A stretch of DNA of 10,869 bases from Pirellulaceae bacterium (GCA_020846515.1 JADLDX010000739.1:1-10869); one strand, 5' to 3'; shown: positions 1 through 7,631, counted from the stretch's first letter. The notes: a model not told the origin generated them from the letters alone. Numbers and translations are program-made.

Positions 1-1665
1 CAACAACTGAATCAGATTCTGGGTGGCGTCTGGATAGCCAAAGGTCACGATAGCTTTGAGCATCCAATAGAGTTCGTATTCGATCTCTTTCTTTTTCATG
101 GCGGACGCAAAGCGGCTGGTGAGGAACGCTTGTAGAGCTGCATGTTTAGGCTGGCCTAAGCTGATGGCCGCATCGACATCATCGGCCGCGATGGCAGCGT
201 CTAACCAACGCGGATCCCAAGTTTTTTGTTTCAGCTCCTGATCCAATTTTTCTGGAGTCACGCAGAGGCGGCAGAAAAACGACCAGCGCCGGCCATACCA
301 ATGCCCCTCGCCGTTGGGCATCAAGCTGACGATCGAACTTCGCGTTGATTCGTCGCGCGCGTATCTTGACTTGGAGGATTTGGCTGGCTTAGCTGAGTAG
401 TACTTCGAATAGTCATCGAAAAATTGTTTGGGCGACAGTGTCAGCAGACCTGCCGCAGCACTGCAGGCGAATCGCTCGTCCTGCATCTGCTCACGGTCGG
501 CTACCAGTAGCTCGAGCAACTTCTTGTCACCTGAAATCAGCATGATTTCGCATAGTTGTTCGACCACGTCGGCCCCGCTGGACGGTGTGGCTTTGAGTTT
601 ACGTAGCTCAACGCGTCGCTCATGGATGGCCGCCAGTTGCGCTAGGGCGGCTTTGTCGCGTCGCTCGTGGTAACACAGGAGCAGTTCGTTGAAGCGCTGG
701 ACTGCCTTGTCGAGTTTGGTCTTATCTTTTTGGGTGAAAAGTTCATCCAGTTCGCGCTGCGTGGTACTGAGCACTGATTTCCACAGCGGCTCGCTCTGGC
801 TCTCACGCACCGAAGCCACGACCAAGGGCCGATCAGTGCCGGCAATGGCTTTGATCAGCAAGTTAATGCAGACATCATCCTTGAATTTTCCAAGCCGTCC
901 CAAAGCAACCTGACGTACTTCTTTCGATTTCGCTTCAGCCTGTTCAAGCAGATGCGGCAAGTCCTCGGCGGAATCACCCAGGCATCCGAGCGCTGCAATG
1001 CGGATTTCTTTCGACCCATTCTCAAAGGCCTCCAAGACAATCGGCCTGGCTCCAGCTGGATCGAGTGCATGCAATAAACGCAGGCGTCGCACATTGCCGG
1101 CGCGACCTTTGATATCGATCTTGTCGCGGATCTCTGGCAAAATGGAACTGCCGAACTTGGGCAGGATGTTATCTGTTACGAAATCGGCGATCTCCGAGTA
1201 ACTATCGTCGAGCGCTTTGACGGCTGGATTGACCAGGCGAATATCGTCAAAGGCGCCGCGTTCATAGCCTTCGCGGATCACTTCCATGCGACCGCCGCCG
1301 GTAGATGTTAAGGCTTCGATCAACGGCTTGAGCACGCGGGCCGGCAACTGGGTGGTCACCAGCGACAGTTCTTTGGAGGCAATCGGTTGTGTCTTGCCTT
1401 CCACCGAACTCTGGCCTTGGGTGTACAAAATCGCAAGCACCAAGGACGACAAATCGAGCAGCGATTGAGCTGAATCCTTGTCTGTGCCGCCTACCAATTT
1501 GTCAATCGCTTTGGCAACCGCACCAAACACGGGTGCCTTCTGCGCCGACTTCTCCAGCGGTTCGACTAACTTCTTGAGACGAAAATCTCCGACCGCCAGG
1601 TTACTGCCGGCAATGGCCAGTCGACGCGCTTCGGTGTAGACCTGATTCAAGACAGCCAGGCTCAT
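1..1665 (-). CDS. HEAT-like helical repeat protein, 3' end cut off by window edge
   Basis: An open frame runs from an ATG at 1665 to base 1 without a stop, giving 555 codons of a longer protein. The protein starts MSLAVLNQVYTEARRLAIAG and is rich in charged, leucine-containing helices. Residues about 185-280 read as HEAT-type repeats: paired helices with motifs such as EIRIAALGCLG and EVRQVALGRLG, spaced about 30-35 residues apart. No signal peptide or membrane segment is visible, so it is probably cytoplasmic. The ATG is chosen because an AAGGA ribosome-binding site lies 9 bases upstream, overlapping the stop of the SWIM gene, so the two are probably co-transcribed and translationally coupled. 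HEAT repeats are protein-binding scaffolds. Genes of this kind are known beside SWIM proteins in clusters with MoxR-type AAA+ ATPases and VWA proteins, so a scaffold or adaptor role is inferred. No catalytic motif is seen. Coding is well supported; the function is uncertain. Confidence 0.85.
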   Translation of the reverse strand, partial: MSLAVLNQVYTEARRLAIAGSNLAVGDFRLKKLVEPLEKSAQKAPVFGAVAKAIDKLVGGTDKDSAQSLLDLSSLVLAILYTQGQSSVEGKTQPIASKELSLVTTQLPARVLKPLIEALTSTGGGRMEVIREGYERGAFDDIRLVNPAVKALDDSYSEIADFVTDNILPKFGSSILPEIRDKIDIKGRAGNVRRLRLLHALDPAGARPIVLEAFENGSKEIRIAALGCLGDSAEDLPHLLEQAEAKSKEVRQVALGRLGKFKDDVCINLLIKAIAGTDRPLVVASVRESQSEPLWKSVLSTTQRELDELFTQKDKTKLDKAVQRFNELLLCYHERRDKAALAQLAAIHERRVELRKLKATPSSGADVVEQLCEIMLISGDKKLLELLVADREQMQDERFACSAAAGLLTLSPKQFFDDYSKYYSAKPAKSSKSRYARDESTRSSIVSLMPNGEGHWYGRRWSFFCRLCVTPEKLDQELKQKTWDPRWLDAAIAADDVDAAISLGQPKHAALQAFLTSRFASAMKKKEIEYELYWMLKAIVTFGYPDATQNLIQLL

Positions 1666-1674
1666 GATGAATCA

Positions 1675-1679
1675 TCCTT
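1675..1679 (-). promoter_or_regulatory. Ribosome-binding site of the HEAT-like gene
   Basis: AAGGA on the minus strand lies 9 bases before the ATG at 1665 and overlaps the TAA stop of the SWIM gene (1678-1680). This fixes the start of the downstream gene and suggests coupled translation of the pair. Confidence 0.65.
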
Positions 1680-3135
1680 AAAGAGTCAGGCGGAAGACTT
1701 GGGACGGAGTGACAATGCTCAGCGGTTTGACTCGCAGGGATCCAGCATCGATATCGTGATGAAAACGCGCGATCAGCGTCTGGTTCTGGAACAGGCTCTT
1801 GGGCAACAACCACAACAGATGGCAACTAGCCGGTTCTTCTGACAGACCTGTCTCGGTACAGACCAGTCGTTCTCCCTTTTTGTCTTCGACCACCAGTGTA
1901 TCGTTACCCATCTGACTGATCTGGGCATAATTAATAGCCACCACGGGATGGCGGTCGGCCAGCGGACTTTTGAGATGCTGTTTAATCTCTTTCAGCAGCG
2001 TCGCAAAATCGCTGGTGGCATGTCCAGCAATCGCTTTAAGATCAGCCGGCTCAATCGGCCGACTGGTCATACCTTCCCAGCGTACGCGTCGATTGATATC
2101 GCCCGGATAGATGCACAGTTCTGGAATCTGGGCGATCTTGAAGAAACTATCTTCGCTTTTGATGAACTTCACCGCTTGATAAGGGCGAAACGTTTGAGTC
2201 AGGTGAATCTTGCCGCTGGCCAGGTTCATCCACACGCCCGTATCGACAAACTCGCGTCGCGCAATATCGTCGTATGAATTGAAGGCTAGCTGAATTAATT
2301 CGACTTGTTTTTCGACCAGGCCGGCATCGCGCAGTTCGCGAAGTTGCCAGGCGTGGCCCAGCCAGGCGGCGATGGCCGATTCTGTTTCTGGGGCCAGTTC
2401 CGGATCGTCCAGTCTCGCTTGCAGATACTTGCGACCTTGTTTGACGAGAGCGTTGAGCCGCGTAAGTTGATCGAGTGCCTGGCTATAAATTTTCTCACGG
2501 CGTCGCGAATTGATTTCACCTTCGACATGCCCATCATCGCTAGCGAACAATCGCGTGTAGTTATGCAGTGCCGCTTGCGCGCCGGGCAGGAAGGCGTTGC
2601 CCAATTGCTTGGCTTGCTCTTCGATCTGTTTGGCCGTCTTGGCGCTGGTGTTGCCCATGCCCGTGCGAATGAGATCGGTGGTTAGTTGCTCCAGCAGATC
2701 TAGTCCACTCAACTGGGCATAGATTTTTTTGGCTAGTGCACTTTTGTTCACCTTGATGGGCTTGTCGGCGTCAGCCTTTTTCTTTTCGACGCGTTGCTCA
2801 GCCTTTTCGCGTTTGGCCAATAGGTCAGCCGGCACATCGGCACCGGAGAATTTTTTGCCATCGACCCAAGCCAGCATCAGCCCAATCGAATGTTTGCATG
2901 GAAACTGGCGACTGGGGCAAGTGCACCGATACACCGGTTTACTGGGCTCGATGAAGTCGCAGGAGCATTTGTAATTGGAAGCTCCACTGCCTTTGCATTC
3001 CCCGAACATGACCGTCTTGTCATGGCTATGGCTAAGCGCCACGAATTTACCTTTGACGATCAAGCCTCGACCATTGGCTACCGCTGCGCTATTGGGGGCT
3101 GCGGATTCTACGAACGACAAGTCTATTTCAATCAT
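1678..3135 (-). CDS. SWIM zinc-finger protein
   Basis: A protein of 485 residues if the ATG at 3135 is the start. The diagnostic feature is a SWIM motif (CxCx6CxH) at residues 71-82, CTCPSRQFPCKH, followed by a hydrophobic helix SIGLMLAW. Extra cysteines at 47, 57 and 59 may structure the region just before it. SWIM domains bind zinc and mediate DNA or protein contacts. The remaining 400 residues are soluble and mostly helical, with a lysine-rich charged stretch at about 105-130, and show no enzyme motif that I recognise. The start is ambiguous: the frame extends to a TTG at 3174 and also has an ATG at 3153. I prefer 3135 because the protein then begins MIEIDLSFVE, and a purine-rich GAGGCGAG lies about 8-15 bases upstream. 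It is the first gene of a pair with the HEAT-like gene 12 bases downstream. The E. coli relative by architecture is YehQ of yehLMPQ, where the neighbours are a MoxR-type ATPase and a VWA protein. By analogy it may be a substrate- or nucleic-acid-binding part of such a machine; this is inference. Confidence 0.88.
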   Translation of the reverse strand: MIEIDLSFVESAAPNSAAVANGRGLIVKGKFVALSHSHDKTVMFGECKGSGASNYKCSCDFIEPSKPVYRCTCPSRQFPCKHSIGLMLAWVDGKKFSGADVPADLLAKREKAEQRVEKKKADADKPIKVNKSALAKKIYAQLSGLDLLEQLTTDLIRTGMGNTSAKTAKQIEEQAKQLGNAFLPGAQAALHNYTRLFASDDGHVEGEINSRRREKIYSQALDQLTRLNALVKQGRKYLQARLDDPELAPETESAIAAWLGHAWQLRELRDAGLVEKQVELIQLAFNSYDDIARREFVDTGVWMNLASGKIHLTQTFRPYQAVKFIKSEDSFFKIAQIPELCIYPGDINRRVRWEGMTSRPIEPADLKAIAGHATSDFATLLKEIKQHLKSPLADRHPVVAINYAQISQMGNDTLVVEDKKGERLVCTETGLSEEPASCHLLWLLPKSLFQNQTLIARFHHDIDAGSLRVKPLSIVTPSQVFRLTL

Positions 3136-3236
3136 TTGGTCATCTCGCCTCATGCCCTGGTGACGTCGTGGCAAGAATTATGACGAATCGCGCAGGCAGA
3201 AGAAACCCCACGGGGGCAATAGTTTGCGGCGTCGAG

Positions 3237-3253
3237 GTTTGGAGTAACCAAAC
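3237..3253. repeat. Perfect 6-bp inverted repeat upstream of the SWIM gene
   Basis: GTTTGG (3237-3242), loop AGTAA, CCAAAC (3248-3253), about 100 bases upstream of the SWIM start. No U-run follows on either strand, so it is not a standard terminator. It could be an operator-like dyad or chance. Confidence 0.35.
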
Positions 3254-3299
3254 TGTGCGTTGATAAGGTCGCAGCGGTTGGCAAGGCAGGATTGGATGG

Positions 3300-3346
3300 A
3301 CGAGTCGCGGAGCGATTCGTCTACATACGAGTCGCGGAGCGATTCG
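3300..3346. repeat. Two tandem near-palindromic 20-base repeats (REP-like)
   Basis: The 20-mer ACGAGTCGCGGAGCGATTCG occurs exactly twice, at 3300-3319 and 3327-3346, with a period of 27 bases. Each copy is a dyad, CGAGTCGC / GGA / GCGATTCG, whose single imperfect pair is a G-U wobble in plus-strand RNA. The second half of copy one can also pair with the first half of copy two (3312-3320 with 3327-3335), giving a 9-bp stem with a 6-base loop. The last copy ends one base before the cytochrome stop codon. A 10-base inverted match to the repeat half (GACGAATCGC) lies at 3182-3191. The position and form suggest a REP-like 3'-UTR element. That it is dispersed through the genome is inferred, not seen. 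Confidence 0.6.
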
Positions 3347-3347
3347 C

Positions 3348-5567
3348 TTACTTTGACGAACCGCTCCAGCTTTCAGACCAAAGCTTGATGTCGGCCACCG
3401 CGGTTGGTGCGACTTGCTGGGCGACGTCGATGGCTAACGCGACAACGACGGTGGCTTTATCTTTTTGCCCCAGGGCGACCTGGCATTCGGCCAACCGCAT
3501 CAGGTCGCGCAGACTTTTATGCTCCGTCAACTCGGCGGCTCGCTGAGCCCACTGGACGGCTGGCTCGGGCGCGGGCAAGCGAATATAGGCGGCGATCAAT
3601 TCACGCATGGCATCCAGATTGCGTGGATCGCTCTTCAACGCTAACTCCAGACGCTCAATCCCTGCGGCCAGTTGACCACTGCGAACCAGCGACAGCCCCC
3701 ACAGATAATTCAACTTGCTATTGAACGGCTCACGCTCGTCGGCCGCCGCGTAATATTGAGCAGCTTCAGCAAAGCGTTGATCGTTCAGTGCCAGCCAGGC
3801 CAAAAGCGATAGTCCATACTGCTCGTCCGGATCCATTTCCGAACATTGTTTGAGCAACTTCTCGGCTTGAGCTCGATCGCCCAAGTTGGCATACAGCGCA
3901 CCTAAGCGTCCAACGGCCTGCGCATTATCGGGTCGTATCTTGAGAACTTGCTGGAATAACTCGATCGCTTCCCGATCGCGGCCGGACCTTTTGGCATGTT
4001 CCGCTGAAGAGACCAGGTCATCGTAGGCTCGCTGCTGCGAGGTATAGTGTGTCAATCGCTCACCGACCAACGCGTCATCGGGCGCGATGCGGGCGGCTTC
4101 TCGCATCGATGCGGTGGCAGCGGTGAAGCGTCCCTCGGCTGCCCGCTGCTGGCCATCCGCTAGCCAATGCTCGAGCAAATGCTGCTTTAGTTCGTCTGCT
4201 CGTCGACGATCGTCTTCGCCGGGCTGCGAACTGTACCAGCGATGCAGGACCTCTTGTGTGCCCACCGCATCAACCGCGATTCGGTGCTGCGATCGTTGCA
4301 GCGGTGGCACATAAGCATCATCTGCTAAATCAAAGTTGACGTTGATCTTGGCATATTGCCGCATATGGCAACCTGTGCAATTGTCCGATACGGCTGTGGG
4401 CAGTTTGGGGCGTTCTTTACACGTACTCCTTTCATGACACTGGACGCAGGCGTCTTGAAAGGTCATGCCATGTGGCGCATCGGCGGTCAAATGCGGATCA
4501 TGACAAGTAATGCAAGTCATCTGACTTTTCTGAAAGCACTTGCTCGCCCGCAAGTGTGGGATCTGGTTGGCCACGTGATCATCTTCGTTGTGTTTCGGTG
4601 TGACCGTTCGATAGTAATCGTCCAGTTTCTCACCGGGCTTAAAGCTGAGGGCCGCATCGCGATGGCGAATCGAATTGCTGTGACACTGCGTGCAGACATC
4701 AATCAAGCGTTCACGCTCAAGACCACCGGGATAAACGATCGCTTTGGATTTTTTGTCTTCAGGATGAAGACGATGGTAGTCGACGTGCTGCTTGCCCGGT
4801 CCATGGCAGCGTTCGCAGGTGACACCCATCAGCAACGAATCATTGCGTTTGTAACTGCTCAGCGTACCAGGCACATGTTCAAACCAGGTGTTATGGCACT
4901 CAAAGCAGCGCAGGGTCAATTCGCGTGCAAAGTCGTTGGTACCTTGGCGATCAAACCCAGCCGCTCCCCAAGCATCATGCGCCCAAACCCAAGCGACCGG
5001 CAACTCCCACATCGATTCGTCGGCACGCCATGACAAGTAGACTTCGTCCGAGGTCGATTTGGCTCCATACACCAGATCGATGGTCGAGTCAGTGCGAACT
5101 CCCGTTCGCTGGTCGATTGCGGTCTGAATCGGTTGGCCATCGCGCAGTGACATTTCGAAATCGACGCTCGCGCCAGGCAGTTTCAGAGTGCGCTGGGCAA
5201 TATCTGGACTCGAAAAGGCCTTGGGCAAGCGGGCTTGAGTCGGCAAGCGGCAAGTTTGAAAGTGGCTGGTCGGTAAACATTCCTCGACGCGTTTCGCATG
5301 ACACTCTGCGCACTGCTGATACCCCACGTAACCCGGGTTCTCGACGGGTGGCATCTGAAATGACTGCGGCACATACGCAGATTGGTTGATCGATAAAGTA
5401 TTTTTGGCTGAGTCGCTGGAGGCTGAAGTAGTTTGCTTGTTGGTTTGCTTGTTGGCTTGTTTATTGGAAGCAGTGTCGGTCGATTGGCTGGGTGTGCGCT
5501 GGCAAGCGACGCAGAGGCTTAGTAGCGTCGCCAGTCCGAGCAGGCTACGCCAACCCGCAGTCATCAT
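3348..5567 (-). CDS. Seven-haem c-type cytochrome lipoprotein with C-terminal TPR repeats
   Basis: A protein of 739 residues from the ATG at 5567. The N-terminus has a signal peptide (LLGLATLLSL) ending in an imperfect lipobox, CVAC, with the candidate lipidated cysteine at residue 22. A low-complexity NKQT/NKQA spacer follows. Seven CXXCH haem c sites start at about residues 86 (CAECH), 221 (CFECH), 251 (CERCH), 292 (CTQCH), 352 (CITCH), 374 (CVQCH) and 397 (CTGCH). The phrases CERCHGPGKQH and CHDPH are typical of cytochrome c554-like and paired-CXXCH multihaem proteins. Residues from about 455 to the C-terminus form at least five TPR-like helical pairs, for example DREAIELFQQVLKIRPDN. It is probably exported, haem-loaded and involved in periplasmic or surface electron transfer, with the TPR part binding partner proteins; the redox substrate is unknown. 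No CXXCK site of the NrfA type is present. The frame stays open upstream to a GTG at 5723, but that arginine-rich 52-residue extension would bury the signal peptide. It is the last gene of the probable operon with the ASPIC/UnbV and TPR genes. Confidence 0.9.
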   Translation of the reverse strand: MMTAGWRSLLGLATLLSLCVACQRTPSQSTDTASNKQANKQTNKQTTSASSDSAKNTLSINQSAYVPQSFQMPPVENPGYVGYQQCAECHAKRVEECLPTSHFQTCRLPTQARLPKAFSSPDIAQRTLKLPGASVDFEMSLRDGQPIQTAIDQRTGVRTDSTIDLVYGAKSTSDEVYLSWRADESMWELPVAWVWAHDAWGAAGFDRQGTNDFARELTLRCFECHNTWFEHVPGTLSSYKRNDSLLMGVTCERCHGPGKQHVDYHRLHPEDKKSKAIVYPGGLERERLIDVCTQCHSNSIRHRDAALSFKPGEKLDDYYRTVTPKHNEDDHVANQIPHLRASKCFQKSQMTCITCHDPHLTADAPHGMTFQDACVQCHERSTCKERPKLPTAVSDNCTGCHMRQYAKINVNFDLADDAYVPPLQRSQHRIAVDAVGTQEVLHRWYSSQPGEDDRRRADELKQHLLEHWLADGQQRAAEGRFTAATASMREAARIAPDDALVGERLTHYTSQQRAYDDLVSSAEHAKRSGRDREAIELFQQVLKIRPDNAQAVGRLGALYANLGDRAQAEKLLKQCSEMDPDEQYGLSLLAWLALNDQRFAEAAQYYAAADEREPFNSKLNYLWGLSLVRSGQLAAGIERLELALKSDPRNLDAMRELIAAYIRLPAPEPAVQWAQRAAELTEHKSLRDLMRLAECQVALGQKDKATVVVALAIDVAQQVAPTAVADIKLWSESWSGSSK
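5432..5467 (-). repeat. 12-base tandem repeat inside the cytochrome gene
   Basis: TTTGCTTGTTGG (plus strand) is repeated exactly at 5432-5443 and 5444-5455, with a degenerate third copy at 5456-5467. On the coding strand each unit gives four residues of the type NKQT or NKQA. It lies in the linker between the lipobox cysteine and the first haem site, where length can vary without harming a fold. Confidence 0.7.
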
Positions 5568-5728
5568 GCGACGACGAGTATGAGTACGCCTGTAACTTCT
5601 GGCCGAAACTTTGACCAGTCGTGCATCGGTAACCTGGAGCGCATCGGGCTGATGGCGAGTAGCCTGGTGCGTTGATGGTGCGGCTCGGTGATTGGCTGGT
5701 TGGTTAGGAGATCGATGGAACACAGTGC
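5568..5728 (-). other. Spacer between the ASPIC/UnbV and cytochrome genes
   Basis: If the cytochrome starts at 5567, 161 bases separate it from the upstream stop (5729-5731). The stretch stays open in the cytochrome frame from a GTG at 5723. It would encode an arginine- and histidine-rich, low-hydrophobicity extension that looks non-coding. I see no strong ribosome-binding site before either start and no terminator in the spacer. Confidence 0.45.
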
Positions 5729-7630
5729 TTACCGCGTAGAGGTTTCGCTGAGAGGGACGGCCGAGGCTGTATCGCTCTCGGGTGACTTGGGCTGGACAAA
5801 GGTGTGGTGCGCGCCAGCGGCGACAGTTGTTGGCGGGCTACGCGTGCCATCAGGCCAGCGTATGGCTACCACCGCTGGTTCCTTAAGCTCGGCTGGCCAG
5901 GCGAAATGCAAACGTGAGTCGTTGTGAGACAGATAGCTGCCGCCGCTGGTGTGTTGTCGTATACGGCGGAGCCCGCCAACTTGCAGTTCTACTGTCGCGC
6001 CGACCGGTGTGCGCGAGCATTGTCGGCCAACGAGCGTCAGACTGATCCAGTTGGACAACACGGGCGTTGTATTCTCGACGATCGAGGGAATGCCCATCAA
6101 CTGCGTGGCCACAAAGTCCAGATCACCATCGCCATCCAGATCGCTGGCGGCCAGACCACGGCCTACAGCACTTTGATGGAAGAACGGACAATCGAGATCG
6201 CATTTGGTAAAGGTGCGTCCGGCTTCATTCTGAAGATAGGCCGGCAACTGTTCCATCGTGCCGCCCTCGGGGCGATAGTGCACACGTCCAGCTGTAAAAA
6301 TAACATCTTCATCCGCATCGCCATCAAAGTCCGCAGCTGCCACGCCAAAGCCAACCAGGTTGAGGCTGTTGCGATTCAGTCCCGCTTGTCGACTGGCATG
6401 TTGAAAAACATTGTCTCGCTGGTTGATATACAGCGCCATCTTCTCATGCTCGAAATTGGTAACGAACAAATCGGGCAAGAGATCCAAGTTGAAATCCAAC
6501 AGGGCCAGGCCCATACTGCCATTGGCCAAACCTTCGTCGTCGACCGCCACGCCCGATGCATGAGCATGCTCTTCAAAACGGTCTTGTCGCCGAGTGAAAA
6601 AGGAGTTGGGGATCAGGTCATTGGCCACATAGATGCCTGTGCCCTTGCCGGGCGAAAATTCAGCGGCCAGCACGCCAAGTGTCTTGGTGGGCTCAGGTGA
6701 CTGCAACAGTTCATGCGCCTCTGTGAAAGTGCCGCTACCGTTATTGAGCCATACACTGTTTTGGGTACCGCCAAATACATTGGGAGAGCAGACGTCGAGG
6801 CGACCATGCTTGTCCGGACAAGGCTGGTTATTTTCCATGCTCCAATCGACATACGAGCCGAGATATAAGTCGAGTAGTTGGTCATTATCGATGTCGATGG
6901 CTGCGGCTGCGGTGGTCCAGTCGGTGTGATGGAGCGATTGTGTTTCCATTTCTATAAATGTCCCGTCGCCCTGGTTGCGCATCCAAATAATTCCATGGTA
7001 ACCGTAGACCAACAAGTCAACGCAACCATCGGCATCCATATCAGCGGCCAGCACGCCATGGGAAAACAAACGGGAACTGACAATACGGGCGTTGTCGGTG
7101 CAATCGGTCCAATGCCAATGGCCGTCTTGGTGCAGCAGCACACTATCGATACCCGTAATTTGTTTGGCTGCGGCATCCAGGTGGCCACCACGCGGAAACA
7201 AGAGATCGGGGCGACCATCACCATCGTAGTCGACACAGCCCACTCCGCCGCCCACGATCTCCAACATCGCATTGAGATTGGCTTCGCGTCCGTTGTGATA
7301 GCCGCAGTGATCGAACTCGGGTTGGGTACGCACGGCAAAGGTCGCGCGGGCCAGCGGCGTTGAACTCGAACTGGCGAGCGCGGGCAGTTGGCCATTTCCA
7401 GACGATGACGCCGTGGGCAGCGCGTTAGGTTCCATAGGTTTCGGCGCTAACTTGTCAGCCTCGGCGTTGCAGCCTACCAACAGGAGTACACACCAGATGG
7501 TGCCCAGGCTGGCTAGCACATGCCATCGCAATACTTCGATGTTTGCTCGAAAGAATAGTCCCGAAGTCAATCGTGGCTCAGGCTCAGCCCGCGTCTGCGA
7601 CTGCGACTGAATTGTAGGAGCATGATCCAT
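5729..7630 (-). CDS. FG-GAP/VCBS repeat lipoprotein with C-terminal ASPIC/UnbV domain
   Basis: A protein of 633 residues from the ATG at 7630, which lies one base after the stop of the TPR gene. This near-overlap decides the start and implies translational coupling. A hydrophobic segment at about 36-53 ends in a clean lipobox, LLVGC, with the lipidated cysteine at about 54; the 35-residue leader before it is long for a lipoprotein. Six FG-GAP/VCBS repeats carry calcium-loop motifs at about 134 (DYDGDGRPD), 197 (DMDADGCVD), 246 (DIDNDQLLD), 379 (DFNLDLLPD), 434 (DFDGDADED) and 497 (DLDGDGDLD). The fourth is degenerate because it lacks the glycine and an acidic position. This pattern is typical of a beta-propeller like those of integrin alpha chains and CRTAC1. 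Residues about 527-607 form the ASPIC/UnbV domain, with the hallmark SGGSYLSHND followed by RLHF and the later RWPDG. Proteins of this type are secreted or anchored, with unknown biochemical roles. The linkage to a multihaem TPR cytochrome suggests a shared envelope complex. Confidence 0.92.
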   Translation of the reverse strand: MDHAPTIQSQSQTRAEPEPRLTSGLFFRANIEVLRWHVLASLGTIWCVLLLVGCNAEADKLAPKPMEPNALPTASSSGNGQLPALASSSSTPLARATFAVRTQPEFDHCGYHNGREANLNAMLEIVGGGVGCVDYDGDGRPDLLFPRGGHLDAAAKQITGIDSVLLHQDGHWHWTDCTDNARIVSSRLFSHGVLAADMDADGCVDLLVYGYHGIIWMRNQGDGTFIEMETQSLHHTDWTTAAAAIDIDNDQLLDLYLGSYVDWSMENNQPCPDKHGRLDVCSPNVFGGTQNSVWLNNGSGTFTEAHELLQSPEPTKTLGVLAAEFSPGKGTGIYVANDLIPNSFFTRRQDRFEEHAHASGVAVDDEGLANGSMGLALLDFNLDLLPDLFVTNFEHEKMALYINQRDNVFQHASRQAGLNRNSLNLVGFGVAAADFDGDADEDVIFTAGRVHYRPEGGTMEQLPAYLQNEAGRTFTKCDLDCPFFHQSAVGRGLAASDLDGDGDLDFVATQLMGIPSIVENTTPVLSNWISLTLVGRQCSRTPVGATVELQVGGLRRIRQHTSGGSYLSHNDSRLHFAWPAELKEPAVVAIRWPDGTRSPPTTVAAGAHHTFVQPKSPESDTASAVPLSETSTR

Positions 7631-7631
7631 G

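Larger units (their letters stand above)
3136..3347. other. Intergenic region upstream of the SWIM gene
   Basis: About 210 bases without a gene lie between the cytochrome stop and the SWIM start. The region holds the tandem palindromic repeats at 3300-3346 and a perfect inverted repeat at 3237-3253 (GTTTGG, 5-base loop, CCAAAC). It must carry the 3' end of the cytochrome transcript and probably the promoter of the SWIM gene. I could not find a convincing -35/-10 pair on the minus strand, nor a terminator with a U-run. Confidence 0.6.

Noticed and set aside
3206..3215. CCCC-AC-GGGG dyad in the intergenic region
   Set aside because: The stem is only 4 bp with a 2-base loop, too short to form a useful hairpin; it is likely chance.
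3300..3346. Start of a CRISPR array
   Set aside because: There are only two copies with a 7-base gap, far shorter than a spacer, each copy is a dyad, and no cas gene is near.
3300..3346. Intrinsic terminator of the cytochrome operon
   Set aside because: Hairpins are possible, but no U-run follows on the minus strand and the wobble pair is unfavourable in that orientation.
4356..5033. A 225-codon plus-strand open frame
   Set aside because: It lies opposite the haem-binding part of the cytochrome gene, which has seven CXXCH motifs. No domain or plausible start context is seen for the plus-strand frame.
5924..6700. A 258-codon plus-strand open frame
   Set aside because: It is antisense to the FG-GAP/ASPIC gene, whose repeats and domain signatures are unambiguous. 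The plus-strand product has no recognisable fold, and it arises from the regular GAC/GGC codon pattern of the repeats.
6952..7395. A 147-codon minus-strand frame overlapping the ASPIC/UnbV gene
   Set aside because: It is in a different frame within the real gene, rich in Trp, Cys and Pro, and has no repeat or domain signature.
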